A stretch of DNA of 64,000 nt from Kitasatospora paranensis (GCF_039544005.1 NZ_BAABKV010000001.1:2542001-2606000); one strand, 5' to 3'; positions 32,812 through 43,230 are shown, counted from the first letter of the stretch. Numbers and translations: made by a program. Notes: a model not told the origin generated them from the sequence alone.

Positions 32812-34203
32812 CTAGTTGTCGCCGTCCTCGTCGATGAGGAAGCCGCGCATCGGCGCCGGTGCCTGCTGCATCGGCTGCGGAGGCTGCGGGCGGACGGCCG
32901 CCATCGGCTGGGTCATGCCGGCCGGGGCCATCTGCGCGGCACCCGTCCCGCCGCCCGGCTGACCGCCGAAGCTCGGGTTGCCGCCACCGAAGGAGTTCCC
33001 GCCGAACGACTGGCCGCCGAACGACTGGTTCCCGCCGAAGGACGGCTGGCTGCCGAAGCTCGGGGCGCCGCTGCTCACCGAGGAGCTGGTGGCCGGGGCC
33101 ATCGACGACGCAGCCGGGGGCAGCGAAGCGGTGGCCGGGATCCGCGGCGGCGCCAGCGAGTCGTCCGCCTGCGACTCCAGCTGGCGCAGCTGGGTCTCCA
33201 GGTAGGACTTCAGGCGGGTGCGGTACTCGCGCTCGAAGGCGCGCAGGTCCTCGACCTTGCGCTCCAGCGTGGCGCGGGCGGACTCCAGGGAGCCCATCGC
33301 GACGCGGTGCTTCTCCTGCGCGTCCCGCTCCAGGGCGTCGGCCTTGGCACGGGCGTCCCGCTCCAGGCCCTCGGCGCGGCTGCGGGCCTCGCCGACGATC
33401 TTGTTGGCCTCGGACCGGGCCTCGGAGATCGCCTGGTCGGCGGTCTGCTGGGCGAGGGCGAGGACGCGGGCGGCGCTGTCGCCACCGGGCTGCTGCTGGG
33501 GCTGGCCCATCGGCTGACCCATCGGGCCACCCATCGGCGCGAGCTGCTGCTGGCCCATCGGCTGGCCCATCGGGCCACCCATCGGGGCGAGCTGCTGCTG
33601 GCCGCCCATGGTCTGGCCCATCTGCTGCTGCTGGCCCATGGGCTGGCCCATCTGCTGCGGCTGGCCCATCGGGCCGCCCATGGGGTTGCCCATCGGCTGC
33701 AGCATCTGACCGCCCATCGGCTGCACCAGCTGCTGCTGGCCGCCCATGGTCTGGCCCATCTGCTGCGGCTGGCCCATGGGCTGGCCCATCTGGCCGCCGT
33801 TGCCGGGCGGGAGCGCCGGGGCACCGGACGGCAGGCCGAGGGGCTGGTTGCCCATCTGCTGCTGCTGGCCCATCTGCTGCTGCTGGCCCATGGGCTGGCC
33901 CATCTGCGGACCGGGGCCCTGCTGCTGGCCGGGCACCGGCGGGCCGGATATGGCGGCGGGCACCGGGGCACCGGCGGGGCGGCCGTCCTGCGGCTGCTCC
34001 TTGCGCATGTTGGCCTGGTTCTGCGCGGCGGCACGCGTGGCGGCCGCCAGCTTGGCGCGCAGGTCCTCGTTCTCGCGCAGCAGGCGGGTCAGCTCGGCTT
34101 CGACCTCGTCGAGGAAGGCATCGACCTCGTCCTCGTCATAGCCTTCGCGCAGCCGGACGGTCGTGAACTGCTTGTTCCGAACGTCCTCGGGGGTCAATGG
34201 CAT
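32812..34203 (-). CDS. divIVA: DivIVA polar growth/cell-division scaffold
   Basis: 463 residues. The N-terminal membrane-curvature domain (MPLTPEDVRNKQFTTVRL, then EDEVDAFLDEVEAEL) and a coiled coil are followed by a Met/Gly/Gln/Pro repeat region at residues about 98-241. A second coiled coil rich in Ala/Arg/Glu comes next, and the tail is Gly/Ser/Phe-rich (FGGNSFGGG). DivIVA marks hyphal tips and directs polar wall growth. The protein is longer than the roughly 400 residues usual in Streptomyces, mostly because of the repeats. ATG at 34203 follows GAGGTGAAGAG. Confidence 0.95.
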   Translation of the reverse strand: MPLTPEDVRNKQFTTVRLREGYDEDEVDAFLDEVEAELTRLLRENEDLRAKLAAATRAAAQNQANMRKEQPQDGRPAGAPVPAAISGPPVPGQQQGPGPQMGQPMGQQQQMGQQQQMGNQPLGLPSGAPALPPGNGGQMGQPMGQPQQMGQTMGGQQQLVQPMGGQMLQPMGNPMGGPMGQPQQMGQPMGQQQQMGQTMGGQQQLAPMGGPMGQPMGQQQLAPMGGPMGQPMGQPQQQPGGDSAARVLALAQQTADQAISEARSEANKIVGEARSRAEGLERDARAKADALERDAQEKHRVAMGSLESARATLERKVEDLRAFEREYRTRLKSYLETQLRQLESQADDSLAPPRIPATASLPPAASSMAPATSSSVSSGAPSFGSQPSFGGNQSFGGQSFGGNSFGGGNPSFGGQPGGGTGAAQMAPAGMTQPMAAVRPQPPQPMQQAPAPMRGFLIDEDGDN

Positions 34204-34252
34204 CTCTTCACCTCAACGTGATCGTCGGCACTCCGGAATCCTGTCGCATCGC

Positions 34253-34543
34253 TCACAACGACAGGGACCGCACGAGCGAGATCAGGACATACACAATGAT
34301 CATCAGTACGAAGAAGGACAGGTCGAGCGCCACGCCCCCGAGACGCAACGGCGGAATGAAACGCCGAAGAAGCTTGAGTGGCGGATCCGTGACAGTGTAC
34401 GTGGCCTCCAGGACCAGGACCATGGCCCTTCCCGGTTGCCACGACCGCGCGAACTGGAAGACCCAGTCCATCACGAGACGGAAGAGGAGGATCAACAGGA
34501 AGACGGTCAGCGCGTAGTAGAGCACCGCCCCGACGATCCCCAT
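34253..34543 (-). CDS. YggT-family membrane protein
   Basis: 96 residues from the ATG at 34543 (GGGAGAGGGAGACGAG upstream). The first helix is ALTVFLLILLFRLVMDWVF. The second is LSFFVLMIIVYVLISLV, with the conserved PPLRLGGVALD between. The gene sits between sepF and divIVA, the usual place in Gram-positive division clusters. A role in septum or wall organisation is inferred from position. Confidence 0.9.
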   Translation of the reverse strand: MGIVGAVLYYALTVFLLILLFRLVMDWVFQFARSWQPGRAMVLVLEATYTVTDPPLKLLRRFIPPLRLGGVALDLSFFVLMIIVYVLISLVRSLSL

Positions 34544-34620
34544 CTCGTCTCCCTCTCCCTGGCCAACTGTTCCGTCAATGACGCACTGTCGATCGATCCA
34601 CACATACAGTCGTGGCCGGG

Positions 34621-35229
34621 TCAGCTCTGGTTGAAGAACCCACCCTCGGCGATCCGAGCCTTGTCCTCCGCCGTGACATCGACGTTAGCAGGAGACAGGA
34701 GGAACACCTTCTGTGTCACGCGCTCGATACTGCCGTGCAGACCGAAGACGAGTCCAGCGGCGAAGTCTACGAGTCGCTTGGCGTCCGTGTCGTCCATCTC
34801 GGTCAAATTCATGATCACAGGAGTGCCGTCGCGGAACTGTTCCCCGATGGTACGGGCCTCGTTGTACGTCCTCGGGTGCAGCGTGGTGATGCGGTAGGGC
34901 TCTCGTTCGTTCACTACCTTGGGCATGATCACCGGGGCGCTCTTCTCCACGTTCTGGCGGCGGTCGGGTGTGATGGACGACACTGGGGCCATCCGCGGAG
35001 CCTCCTGCCGGATCGGCACGGCGGCCGGCACGGGCTGCGGGGCGATGTGGGCGACGGGAGCCGGGGCGGACTGCGCCGCCGCGGCCGGGCGCAGGTCCTC
35101 GGTGCGCCCGGTGCGGATCGGCTCCGGGTCGGCGTCGTAGTCGTCGTCGGGGTCGTACCCCTGGCCGTCGTACGTCTCGTCCTCCACGAGGCCGAGGTAG
35201 ACCGCCATCTTGCGCATTGCGCCGGCCAT
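34621..35229 (-). CDS. sepF: SepF, FtsZ-membrane tether
   Basis: 202 residues from the ATG at 35229 (GGAGGAGACAGGAGC upstream). The N-terminal amphipathic helix [13 protein letters not shown] and an acidic/proline linker precede the SepF domain ([35 protein letters not shown]). SepF binds the FtsZ C-terminus and anchors Z-rings to the membrane. It is located directly downstream of yggS and pgeF in the usual order. Confidence 0.93.
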   Translation of the reverse strand: MAGAMRKMAVYLGLVEDETYDGQGYDPDDDYDADPEPIRTGRTEDLRPAAAAQSAPAPVAHIAPQPVPAAVPIRQEAPRMAPVSSITPDRRQNVEKSAPVIMPKVVNEREPYRITTLHPRTYNEARTIGEQFRDGTPVIMNLTEMDDTDAKRLVDFAAGLVFGLHGSIERVTQKVFLLSPANVDVTAEDKARIAEGGFFNQS

Positions 35230-35375
35230 GCTCCTGTCTCCTCCGCTCTGTGGTGGATCGACTCCGGCTGCGGCCTCGGCCTGCGGTCCCCGCACCCACC
35301 CCACGCCTCGCGGGACCGACGGGCCGTCAGGCCGTGAGGATGTTGCGGAGATGCGATCCACGAAGTGTTCGCTAG

Positions 35376-35404
35376 CGCGCTGAACGGCTGCTAGGTTCTG
35401 TCCT
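35376..35404 (-). repeat. Short direct repeat AGGACA(A/G)AAC upstream of sepF
   Basis: On the minus strand AGGACAAAACAGGACAGAAC consists of two 10-nt near-copies just upstream of CCTAGCAG. It lies in the 211-nt gap between yggS and sepF and could be a promoter or operator element. Nothing else is seen in this gap. Confidence 0.3.
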
Positions 35405-35440
35405 GTTTTGTCCTGCAGTCTGATCTACTACCCGGTGACG

Positions 35441-36229
35441 TTACCCGAGCGGTGACCGCACACCGAGTACCGCCGTACCGACGCGTACATGTGTCGCCCC
35501 GGCTGCCACGGCCTGCTCCAGATCGCCGCTCATGCCCGCCGAGACCATCGTGGCAGCAGGATGGCCCGCCCGTACCCCGCTTGCGATTTCCGCCAGCCGC
35601 GCGAAGGCGGCGGCCGGATCCCCGGCCAGCGGACCGGCGAGCGGAGCCACCGTCATGACGCCGTCCAGGCGGAGCCCCGGGGCGGCGGCGATCAGGTCGG
35701 CGAGCGCCGGCACGTCGGCCGGGGCGACGCCGGCCCGGCCCGCGCCCTCGCCGTCCGCCTTGTCGAGCGCCACCTGCACCAGGCAGCCCAGGGGCGCGCG
35801 GCCCGCCGACTGCACCGCCGCGGAGAGCGAATCGACCAGTCGCGCGCGGTCCACGGAGTGCACGCGGTCGGCGTAGCGCACCACCGAGCGCACCTTGTTG
35901 GTCTGCAACTGTCCGACGAAGTGCCAGGTGAGCGGCAGGTTCCCGCACGTCTCCGCCTTGGGCGCGGCGTCCTGGTCGCGGTTCTCGGCCACGTCGGTCA
36001 CCCCGAGCGCGGCCAGCAGTGCGGTGTCCTCGGCCGGGTAGGTCTTGGTGACCACGACCAGGGTGACCTCGTCGCGGGACCGGCCGGCGGCGGCGCAGGC
36101 GTCGACGATCCGCTTCTCGACCACGTCGAGGTTGGCGCCGAGCTGCTCGTAGCGGGCGCGCTGCCGCGGGTCGAGCAGGGACGGGAAATCCGGGCGGCCC
36201 GGGAACGGTCCGTAGATGTCGTTCGTCAT
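35441..36229 (-). CDS. yggS: YggS-family pyridoxal phosphate homeostasis protein
   Basis: 262 residues, starting at the ATG at 36229, which overlaps the pgeF stop (ATGA). The PLP lysine is in VTLVVVTKTYPAED. HFVGQLQTNKVR and the C-terminal MSGDLEQAVAAGATHVRVG are signature blocks. It is a single-domain fold III PLP protein that buffers vitamin B6 in the cell. It is conserved in division clusters. Confidence 0.93.
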   Translation of the reverse strand: MTNDIYGPFPGRPDFPSLLDPRQRARYEQLGANLDVVEKRIVDACAAAGRSRDEVTLVVVTKTYPAEDTALLAALGVTDVAENRDQDAAPKAETCGNLPLTWHFVGQLQTNKVRSVVRYADRVHSVDRARLVDSLSAAVQSAGRAPLGCLVQVALDKADGEGAGRAGVAPADVPALADLIAAAPGLRLDGVMTVAPLAGPLAGDPAAAFARLAEIASGVRAGHPAATMVSAGMSGDLEQAVAAGATHVRVGTAVLGVRSPLG

Positions 36230-36960
36230 GAAAGATCGGAGCCCAACCAGACGTAACTCGCGAGGCGGCCCGTGCGCTGCTCGCGGCGGTAGGAGTAGTG
36301 GTCGGCCGATTCGAGGGTGCACACGGTGGAGGGCACCACCTCGGCCACGCCCGCTTCGGCGAGCTGGGCGGCGACCCCGGCGGCGACGTCGAGCGCCGGG
36401 GTGCCCCAGGAGGTCTCGGCCCAGGCGGCGGGCACCACGTCGGCGACCTCGGCGCGCAGTTCGGCGGGCACTTCGTAGCAGCGGCCGCAGACCGCGGGGC
36501 CGAGGACGGCGGTGATCCGGCCGGGGTCGGCGCCGAGTCGGGCCATCGCCCGGACGGCGGCCGGGACGACCCCGGCGGCCAGGCCCGGGCGGCCGGCGTG
36601 CGCGGCGCCGACGACCCCGGCGACGGGGTCGGCGAGCAGCACCGGCGTGCAGTCGGCGGTCAGCACCGCGAGGGCGAGCGGGCGGTCGGTGACCACCGCG
36701 TCCACCGTCGGGGCCTGCCCGTCCGGCTGCCGCTCCGTCACCACGGCGACGTCGGCCCCGTGCACCTGGTGCATCCAGACCACGTCCGCCGGGTCGAGCC
36801 CCAGCGCGCCGGCGGCCACCGCGCGGTTGCGCCGGACGGCGGCCGGGTCGTCCCCGACCGCCCCGCCGAGGTTGAGCTCCCCGTACGGCGAGGTGCTCAC
36901 CCCGCCCCACCGGGTGGTGGAGGCGAAGTGAGCACCGTGTCGACTGATGTGAGGAATCAC
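36226..36960 (-). CDS. pgeF: Peptidoglycan editing factor PgeF (YlmD, laccase-domain)
   Basis: 244 residues from the GTG at 36960, 12 nt after ftsZ. The zinc ligands are in WMHQVHGADV, LTADCTPVLL and GAAHAGRPGL, with CGRCYEV downstream. PgeF proteins prevent incorporation of the wrong residue (L-Ser for L-Ala) into muropeptides. It is directly coupled to yggS. Confidence 0.9.
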   Translation of the reverse strand: MIPHISRHGAHFASTTRWGGVSTSPYGELNLGGAVGDDPAAVRRNRAVAAGALGLDPADVVWMHQVHGADVAVVTERQPDGQAPTVDAVVTDRPLALAVLTADCTPVLLADPVAGVVGAAHAGRPGLAAGVVPAAVRAMARLGADPGRITAVLGPAVCGRCYEVPAELRAEVADVVPAAWAETSWGTPALDVAAGVAAQLAEAGVAEVVPSTVCTLESADHYSYRREQRTGRLASYVWLGSDLS

Positions 36961-36971
36961 GTGCGAGGCGT

Positions 36972-38176
36972 CTACTTCAGGAAGTCCGGCACGTCGAGCT
37001 CCTCGGCGGGGCTCTCGACGTACGGCTGGCGGACGGGCTGGACCTGCGGCGGGACGGGCGCGGCCGTGGTCGCGGAGACCGTGGCCGGGCTGTCGGAGCC
37101 GCGGGAGGAGTCGTCCGGACGGGCCGTCACGGAACCGATCCCGTAGGAGGGGCGGGTGGCCGGACGCTCGGGGGCGGCGGAGGCCGGCGTGCTGGCCTTC
37201 ACCACCGGGTCGCGGACGATCGCCGGCGGCTGCCCGCCGTCGAAGCCGGCCGCGATGACGGTGACCCGGACCTCGTCGCCCAGGGCGTCGTCGATGACGG
37301 CGCCGAAGATGATGTTGGCCTCGGGGTGGGCGGCCTCGCTGACCAGCTGGGCGGCCTCGTTGATCTCGAACAGGCCGAGGTCCGAGCCGCCGGAGATGGA
37401 GAGCAGCACGCCGCGGGCGCCGTCGATGGACGCCTCCAGCAGCGGGGAGGAGATGGCCATCACGGCGGCCGCCTTGGCGCGGTCCTCGCCGCGGGCGGAG
37501 CCGATGCCCATGAGCGCCGAGCCGGCGTCCGACATCACGGACTTGACGTCGGCGAAGTCGAGGTTGATCAGGCCCGGCGTGGTGATCAGGTCGGTGATGC
37601 CCTGGACACCGGACAGCAGCACCTGGTCGGCGGAGCGGAACGCGTCCAGCACGCTGACCTGGCGGTCCGAGATGGACAGCAGGCGGTCGTTGGGGATGAC
37701 GATGAGGGTATCGACCTGCTCGCGCAGGGAGGCGATGCCGTCCTCGGCCTGGTTGGCCCGGCGGCGCCCTCGAAGGTGAACGGGCGGGTGACCACGCCGA
37801 TGGTCAGTGCGCCCAGCGAGCGGGCGATGTTGGCCACGACGGGCGCGCCGCCGGTGCCGGTGCCGCCGCCCTCGCCGGCGGTGACGAAGACCATGTCGGC
37901 CCCCTTGAGGACCTCCTCGATCTCCTCGCGGTGGTCCTCCGCCGCCTTGCGGCCGACCTCGGGGTTGGCGCCGGCGCCGAGGCCCCGGGTGAGTTCACGG
38001 CCCACATCGAGCTTCACGTCGGCGTCGCTCATCAGGAGGGCCTGCGCATCGGTGTTGATCGCGATGAACTCGACGCCCTTGAGCCCGACCTCGATCATCC
38101 TGTTGATGGCGTTGACACCACCGCCGCCGATACCGACGACCTTGATGACTGCGAGGTAGTTCTGGGGTGCTGCCAC
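36972..38176 (-). CDS. ftsZ: Cell division GTPase FtsZ (frameshifted)
   Basis: 401 residues after restoring one base near 37763-37768. The N-terminal GTPase part has [11 protein letters not shown], the tubulin signature [10 protein letters not shown] and RPFTFEG; the other frame then reads [16 protein letters not shown] text, [15 protein letters not shown] and the C-terminal peptide DVPDFLK that binds SepF and FtsW. FtsZ forms the Z-ring at sporulation septa. The start is the GTG at 38176. Streptomyces can grow without FtsZ but cannot sporulate, so a real mutation is not excluded, though the pattern of errors argues against it. Confidence 0.95.
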
Positions 38177-38542
38177 GTCGAAGGCCTCTCGCCTCGAATT
38201 TCCGGGTCGGCTCCCCATGTCGCGAAGGCCGACGGATGTCGATGGGTGGGGAGCACGCGCTTTCGGTGGTGTATGTCCCGAAATGCCGACCGCCGACCCG
38301 AACCCTAAACTTGAGGTTTAGGGTTGAGGCTGTACCTCTGTCACATCACTGCAGGACACAGCCCGGTGACACAGGACAGTAGGTCGCATCCGGCCCCGTG
38401 TTCAACGAACACGCCGAGCTCCCCGTTTTTTCTTTTGAGCCTATGTGATCATCGATCCCCCGGTGAAACCGGGGTGACCACCAAGGGTCGGACCGGAGCC
38501 TCGGCCCCGTCAATACCGCCCCCGGAGGAAGAACTTACCGGA
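38177..38542. promoter_or_regulatory. ftsZ upstream region with inverted repeat and GACAC motifs
   Basis: 366 nt without a gene. A perfect 10-bp inverted repeat AACCCTAAAC-N5-GTTTAGGGTT is at 38301-38325. Two GACAC motifs are at 38355-38359 and 38368-38372. GACAC is the recognised WhiA target motif, and ftsZ is a known WhiA/WhiB-dependent gene in Streptomyces. The region therefore probably holds the developmental ftsZ promoters. I cannot place the -10 and -35 boxes with certainty. Confidence 0.6.
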
Positions 38543-39306
38543 TCATCCCGACACGGCCGGAGCATCCGGCGCACTCACGTCGTAATTCGCCGCTTTCCGG
38601 CCGAGCAGCGCGGTCAGCACCACGGCCTTGCGCGGGGTCCGCTCCGGACTCCCCAGCGCACCGTCACCCCGCCCGCCAACTGCAGCCGGACATCGTCGTA
38701 GCTGTGCACCTGGACGGCCCCGGCCTGCTTCGCGACCTCCGGCGGGAGGCCCGCGGCCACCGTGATCGCCGCCTGCACCAGGGCCTGGCGGTCGAACACC
38801 GCCAGCGCATCGTTCGCCTGCTGACCGAGTTGCAGGTCCACCACCGGCACCCCCGCCGGGGCCGCCGCCTCGGTGGCGAAGGTGAAGCCGCCCGCGTCCA
38901 CCTGGGCGAACCTCCCGTCGTCCGTCCGCACGGAGGCCACCGCCCGACGCTCGGTCACCTTCACCCGAAGCGTGTGCGGCCAGCCGCGCCAGACCTCCGC
39001 CTTCGCCACCCGGGGAACGGACTGCACCCGGCGCTGCGCCTCCGCCAGGTCGACCCGGGCCAGCGGCCCGTGCCGGAGGCCGCCGAGCGCCCGCGCCACC
39101 TCGTCCTGGCTCAGCCGGCCGCTGTCCAGCCCCTGGACGGCGACACTGCGCACGTCCAGGGCCGAGGAGACGAAGACCAGCCACCCCAGCGAGCCGGCGA
39201 TCAGCGCGCCGAGGAGGCAGAGCACCAGCACGCCCCGCCGGGAGAGCCGGACCCGCGGTGCGGGCGGCTCCCCCGACGGGGCGGCGGGGGCGGCGGGGTC
39301 AGCCAC
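38543..39306 (-). CDS. ftsQ: Cell division protein FtsQ (frameshifted near its C-terminus)
   Basis: 254 residues after restoring one base in the G/C run at 38651-38654 ([20 protein letters not shown]). An N-terminal cytoplasmic tail, one membrane helix ([21 protein letters not shown]), the POTRA domain ([17 protein letters not shown]) and the beta domain ([24 protein letters not shown]) are in order. It bridges the divisome in the periplasm-like space. The start is the GTG at 39306, 4 nt after the murG stop. Confidence 0.92.
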
Positions 39307-40405
39307 GACGGCGGCCGCCCCGGGATGCCTCGATCGCCTCGTACACCATGCGCACCAGCAGCTCGTCCGCGTCGCGGCGGCCGAACTCGGCGGCGGCCCG
39401 GCTCATGTCCCACAGCCGGGCCGGGTCGGTGAGCACAGGCAGCACGTTCTGCAGCACCCAGTCCGAGGTGAGGTCGGCGTCGTCGACCAGCAGGCCGCCG
39501 CCCGCCTTCACCATCGGCTGGGCGTTCAGCCGCTGCTCGCCGTTGCCGATCGGCAGCGGCACGAACGCGGCGGGCAGCCCGACGGCGGCCAGCTCGGCGA
39601 CGGTCATCGCGCCGGCCCGGCAGAGCATCAGGTCGGCCGCGGCATAGGCGAGGTCCATCCGGTCCACGTACGGCACCGCGCGGTACGGCGGCATCCCCGG
39701 GATGTCGTCGACCACCGGCAGCTCGTTCTTCGGGCCGACCGCGTGCAGGATCTGCACGCCGTACTGCTGGAGCCGCGGCGCGATCGCCTGGACGGTCTCG
39801 TTCAGCCGGCGGGCGCCCTGCGAGCCGCCGGACACCAGCAGGGTGGGCAGCCGCTGGTCGAGGCCGAAGTAGTGCCGGGCCTCCGGGCGGACCGCGTTGC
39901 GGTCCAGGGTCGCGATGGTGCGGCGCAGCGGGATGCCGATGTAGCGGGAGTCCCGCAGCTTGGAGTCCGGGGTGGAGACGGCCACGAAGTCGGTGTAGCG
40001 GGCACCGATCTTGTTGGCGAGGCCCGGCCGGGCGTTCGCCTCGTGGACCACGATCGGGACGCCCGCGCGCTTGGCGGCGAAGTAGGCGGGCATCGCGACG
40101 TAGCCGCCGAAGCCGACCACGACGTCGGCCTTGACCCGCTCGATGACGTCCTGGGCCGCCCGGACGGTGCCCCGCAGCCGGCCCGGCACGGTGATCAGCT
40201 CGGGGGTGGGCTTGCGGGGCAGCGGCACGGCCGGGATGAGCGCGAGTTCGTAGCCGCGTTCGGGGACCAGCCGGGTCTCCAGACCCCGTTCGGTGCCGAG
40301 GGCGGTGATCCCCACGGACGGGTCGTGCCTGCGGAGCGCGTCCGCGAGCGCCATGGCCGGCTCGATGTGACCGGCGGTCCCGCCGCCGGCGAGTACGACA
40401 TGCAC
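39299..40405 (-). CDS. murG: UDP-GlcNAc:undecaprenyl-PP-MurNAc-pentapeptide GlcNAc transferase
   Basis: 368 residues. The glycine-rich loop [18 protein letters not shown] at the N-terminus and the C-terminal donor site [33 protein letters not shown] are canonical GT-B features. It converts lipid I to lipid II at the inner membrane face. ATG at 40405. Confidence 0.96.
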   Translation of the reverse strand: MHVVLAGGGTAGHIEPAMALADALRRHDPSVGITALGTERGLETRLVPERGYELALIPAVPLPRKPTPELITVPGRLRGTVRAAQDVIERVKADVVVGFGGYVAMPAYFAAKRAGVPIVVHEANARPGLANKIGARYTDFVAVSTPDSKLRDSRYIGIPLRRTIATLDRNAVRPEARHYFGLDQRLPTLLVSGGSQGARRLNETVQAIAPRLQQYGVQILHAVGPKNELPVVDDIPGMPPYRAVPYVDRMDLAYAAADLMLCRAGAMTVAELAAVGLPAAFVPLPIGNGEQRLNAQPMVKAGGGLLVDDADLTSDWVLQNVLPVLTDPARLWDMSRAAAEFGRRDADELLVRMVYEAIEASRGGRRRG

Positions 40406-40411
40406 CGAAAT

Positions 40412-41779
40412 TCACCGCTCCCTGCGCGTCGGCCGTACGGCCTTGCGCGCTGTGGTTCGTCGTCGTGGCAGCACCCGGGCCAGGAATGCCCCGGGCCGGG
40501 TCTGGTTCCGGGCGGCGAGCGCCGCCTTGGCCCCCGGGGAGCTGCGCGCGAAGCTGATCAGCACCCCGATGGCGCACATGGCCGACAGCATGGCGGACCC
40601 TCCGTAGGAGAACAGCGGGAGGGGCACGCCCGCGATGGGCAGCAGTCCCAGCGCCGACCCCAGGTTGACCATGGCCTGGGCCATGATCCACGTGGTGGCG
40701 GCTCCCGCGGCGTACCTGACGAAGGGGTCCTTCGTGCCGATGGCCACTCGGATACCCGCGTAGCCTAGTGCCGCGAAGAGGGCGAGGACTGACAGCGTCC
40801 CCACCAGTCCGAGTTCCTCGCCGGTGGCGGCGAAGATGAAGTCGGTGTGCGCCTCCGGGAGCTGGCCCCACTTCTCGACGCCGGCGCCGAGTCCGGAGCC
40901 GAACGGGCCTCCGGCGGCGAAGGCGTAGAGGCCGTGCAGGGCCTGGAAGCAGTTCAGGTTCGGGTCCGGCTTGGTGACGCCGATGCAGGCCAGCCGGTCG
41001 AGGCGGTGCGGCACGGTGATGATCAGTGCGGTGCAGGCGATCACCGCGATGCCCAGGGTGGCGCCGAACAGCCGCAGCGGTGCGCCGACCATCCAGAGCA
41101 GGCCGAAAAGCATCGCGACCAGGACCATCGTGGTGCCCATGTCGCCGCCGAGCATGATCAGCATCATCAGCAGCACGGTGCCGGGCACCAGCGGCACCAG
41201 CAGGTGCTTCCACTGGTCCAGGGTGTGCGTGCGGTGCTTGCGGGCCAGCAGGTCGGCGCCCCAGAGCACCACCGCGAGCTTGGCGAACTCCGACGGCTGG
41301 ACCTGGAAGAAGCCGAAGTTGAGCCAGTTCCGGTTGCCGTTGACCATCATGCCGATGCCCGGGACGGCGACCAGCAGCAGTGCCCCGACCACCGCCAGCA
41401 GCATCGGGTAGGCGAGCAGCCGCAGCGCCTTCACCGGCGTGCGGGCCAGCAGCACCCCCATCACGGTGCCCAGCAGCACGGCGACCAGCTGTTTGCGGAA
41501 GAAGAAGGTGATCGGCAGGTGATGCTCCATCACCAGGATCTGCGACGAGGAGAACACCATGACCAGGCCGAGCACCACGAGCAGCATGGTGGAGCCGAGC
41601 AGCAGGTAGTACGGGGTGAGCGGGCGGTCCAGCGTCCACCGGACGCGGTCCCGCAGCGCCCGCAGCCGGGTGACCGGCGTCGCCGACTTGAAGGTGGTGG
41701 TGGTCGCCGAGATCAGCTGGAGGCGCGAAGGTCCGCGCTCCGGTGGGGCGGTCGTCCCCGCCTTGCCCTCACCGGACAC
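40412..41779 (-). CDS. ftsW: SEDS glycosyltransferase FtsW
   Basis: 455 residues with about ten membrane helices. Conserved blocks are NGNRNWLNFGFFQVQPSEFA, HTDFIFAATGEELG and PLPLFSYGGSAML. SEDS proteins polymerise lipid II with a partner class B PBP, here FtsI. The start is the GTG at 41779; the long N-terminal tail is typical of actinobacteria. It lies between murD and murG. Confidence 0.95.
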   Translation of the reverse strand: MSGEGKAGTTAPPERGPSRLQLISATTTTFKSATPVTRLRALRDRVRWTLDRPLTPYYLLLGSTMLLVVLGLVMVFSSSQILVMEHHLPITFFFRKQLVAVLLGTVMGVLLARTPVKALRLLAYPMLLAVVGALLLVAVPGIGMMVNGNRNWLNFGFFQVQPSEFAKLAVVLWGADLLARKHRTHTLDQWKHLLVPLVPGTVLLMMLIMLGGDMGTTMVLVAMLFGLLWMVGAPLRLFGATLGIAVIACTALIITVPHRLDRLACIGVTKPDPNLNCFQALHGLYAFAAGGPFGSGLGAGVEKWGQLPEAHTDFIFAATGEELGLVGTLSVLALFAALGYAGIRVAIGTKDPFVRYAAGAATTWIMAQAMVNLGSALGLLPIAGVPLPLFSYGGSAMLSAMCAIGVLISFARSSPGAKAALAARNQTRPGAFLARVLPRRRTTARKAVRPTRRER

Positions 41780-41803
41780 GCGACTCCCCCATCGTTGTGC
41801 CTC

Positions 41804-43230
41804 CTACTTGGCCAGGTCCCGTACCGCGGCGGCGAACAGGTCGCCGCGCTCGCCGTAGTTGGTGAACATGTCCATCGAGGCGCAGGCGGGCGCCAGCAGG
41901 ACGGTGTCCCCCGGTGCGGCGAGCGAGGCCGCCGTCCGGACCACCTCGGCCATCGCCACCGCGCCAGTCTGGCCCGCGGCCGCCTCGATCACGGGCACAT
42001 CGGGAGCGTGTCGCGCCAGCGCCTCGCGGATCAGCGCACGGTCCTCGCCGATCAGCACGGCGGCCCGGAGCCGGCCCGCGGCGCCCGCCGCGAGCTCGTC
42101 GAAGGTGGCCCCCTTGGCGAGTCCGCCGGCGATCCAGACCACCGGTTCGTAGGCGGCGAGGGAGGCGGCGGCGGCGTGCGTGTTGGTCGCCTTGGAGTCG
42201 TCGATCCAGGTGACCTCGTCGACGACGGCCACCTCGGCGATCCGGTGCGCGTCCGGGCGGAAGGCCCGCAGGCCGTCCCGGACGGCCTTGGCGTCCACGC
42301 CGTAGGCGCGGGCCAGCGCGGCCGCGGCGAGCGCGTTGGCGATGTTGTGCGGGGCGGGCGGCACGATGTCGGAGACGGCGCCGATCTCGGCCGCGCTGTT
42401 GGCCCGGTCCTCGACGAAGGCGCGGTCGACCAGCAGGCCGTCGACGACGCCGAGGTTCGACAGGCTCGGGGCCCCGAGTCCGAAGCCGACCGCGCGGCAG
42501 CCCTCCTCGACGTCCGCCTCGCGGACCAGCGCCTCGGTGGCCGGGTCCGCCAGGTTGTAGACGCAGGCGACCCGGTTGCCCTCGTAGATCCGGCCCTTGT
42601 CGGCGGCGTACGCCTCCATCGAGCCGTGCCAGTCGAGGTGGTCGGGCGCGAGGTTGAGGACGGCCGCGGAGTGCGGGCGCAGCGAGGGCGCCCAGTGCAG
42701 CTGGTAGCTGGAGAGCTCGACGGCCAGCACGTCGTACGGCTCGTCGGCGAGGACGGCGTCCAGGACCGAGACCCCGACGTTGCCGACGGCGGCGGTGCGC
42801 CGGCCGGCCGCGGTGAGGATCGAGGCGAGCATCTGGACGGTGGTGGTCTTGCCGTTGGTGCCGGTGACGGCCAGCCAGGGGCGGGCTCGCCGGTGGCGGC
42901 GAGCGGGCGGCGCAGCCGCCAGGCGAGTTCGACGTCGCCCCAGACCGGGACGCCCGCCTTCTCGGCGGCGAGGAACAGCGGGCTGCTCGGCGGCCAGCCG
43001 GGCGAGGTGACGACGAGTTCGGTGCCCTCGGGGAGGGTGTCCCCGTCCCCGAGCCGGACGGCCACGCCCGCCAGCTGCTCGGCCTTGGCCCGCAGGGCCG
43101 GGCCGTCGCCGCCGTCGACCGCGGTGACCTCGGCGCCGAGGCCGGCGAGCACCCGGGCGGCGCTCAGGCCGGACAGGCCGAGGCCCGCGACGACGACCTT
43201 GAGGCCCGCCCAGTCGGGGTTGTCCGTCAT
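41804..43230 (-). CDS. murD: UDP-MurNAc-L-Ala:D-Glu ligase MurD (frameshifted)
   Basis: 475 residues after adding one C to the run at 42878-42881. The N-terminal part ([19 protein letters not shown] to [10 protein letters not shown]) joins [12 protein letters not shown] and the ATPase/ligase part ([39 protein letters not shown]-like region with [20 protein letters not shown]). The Mur ligase adds D-glutamate in the cytoplasm. The ATG at 43230 overlaps the mraY stop (ATGA). The gene is essential. Confidence 0.94.

Noticed and set aside
33480..33910. CRISPR-like array
   Set aside because: The repeats are codon repeats of DivIVA (short MGQ units) without unique spacers of constant length; no cas genes are nearby.
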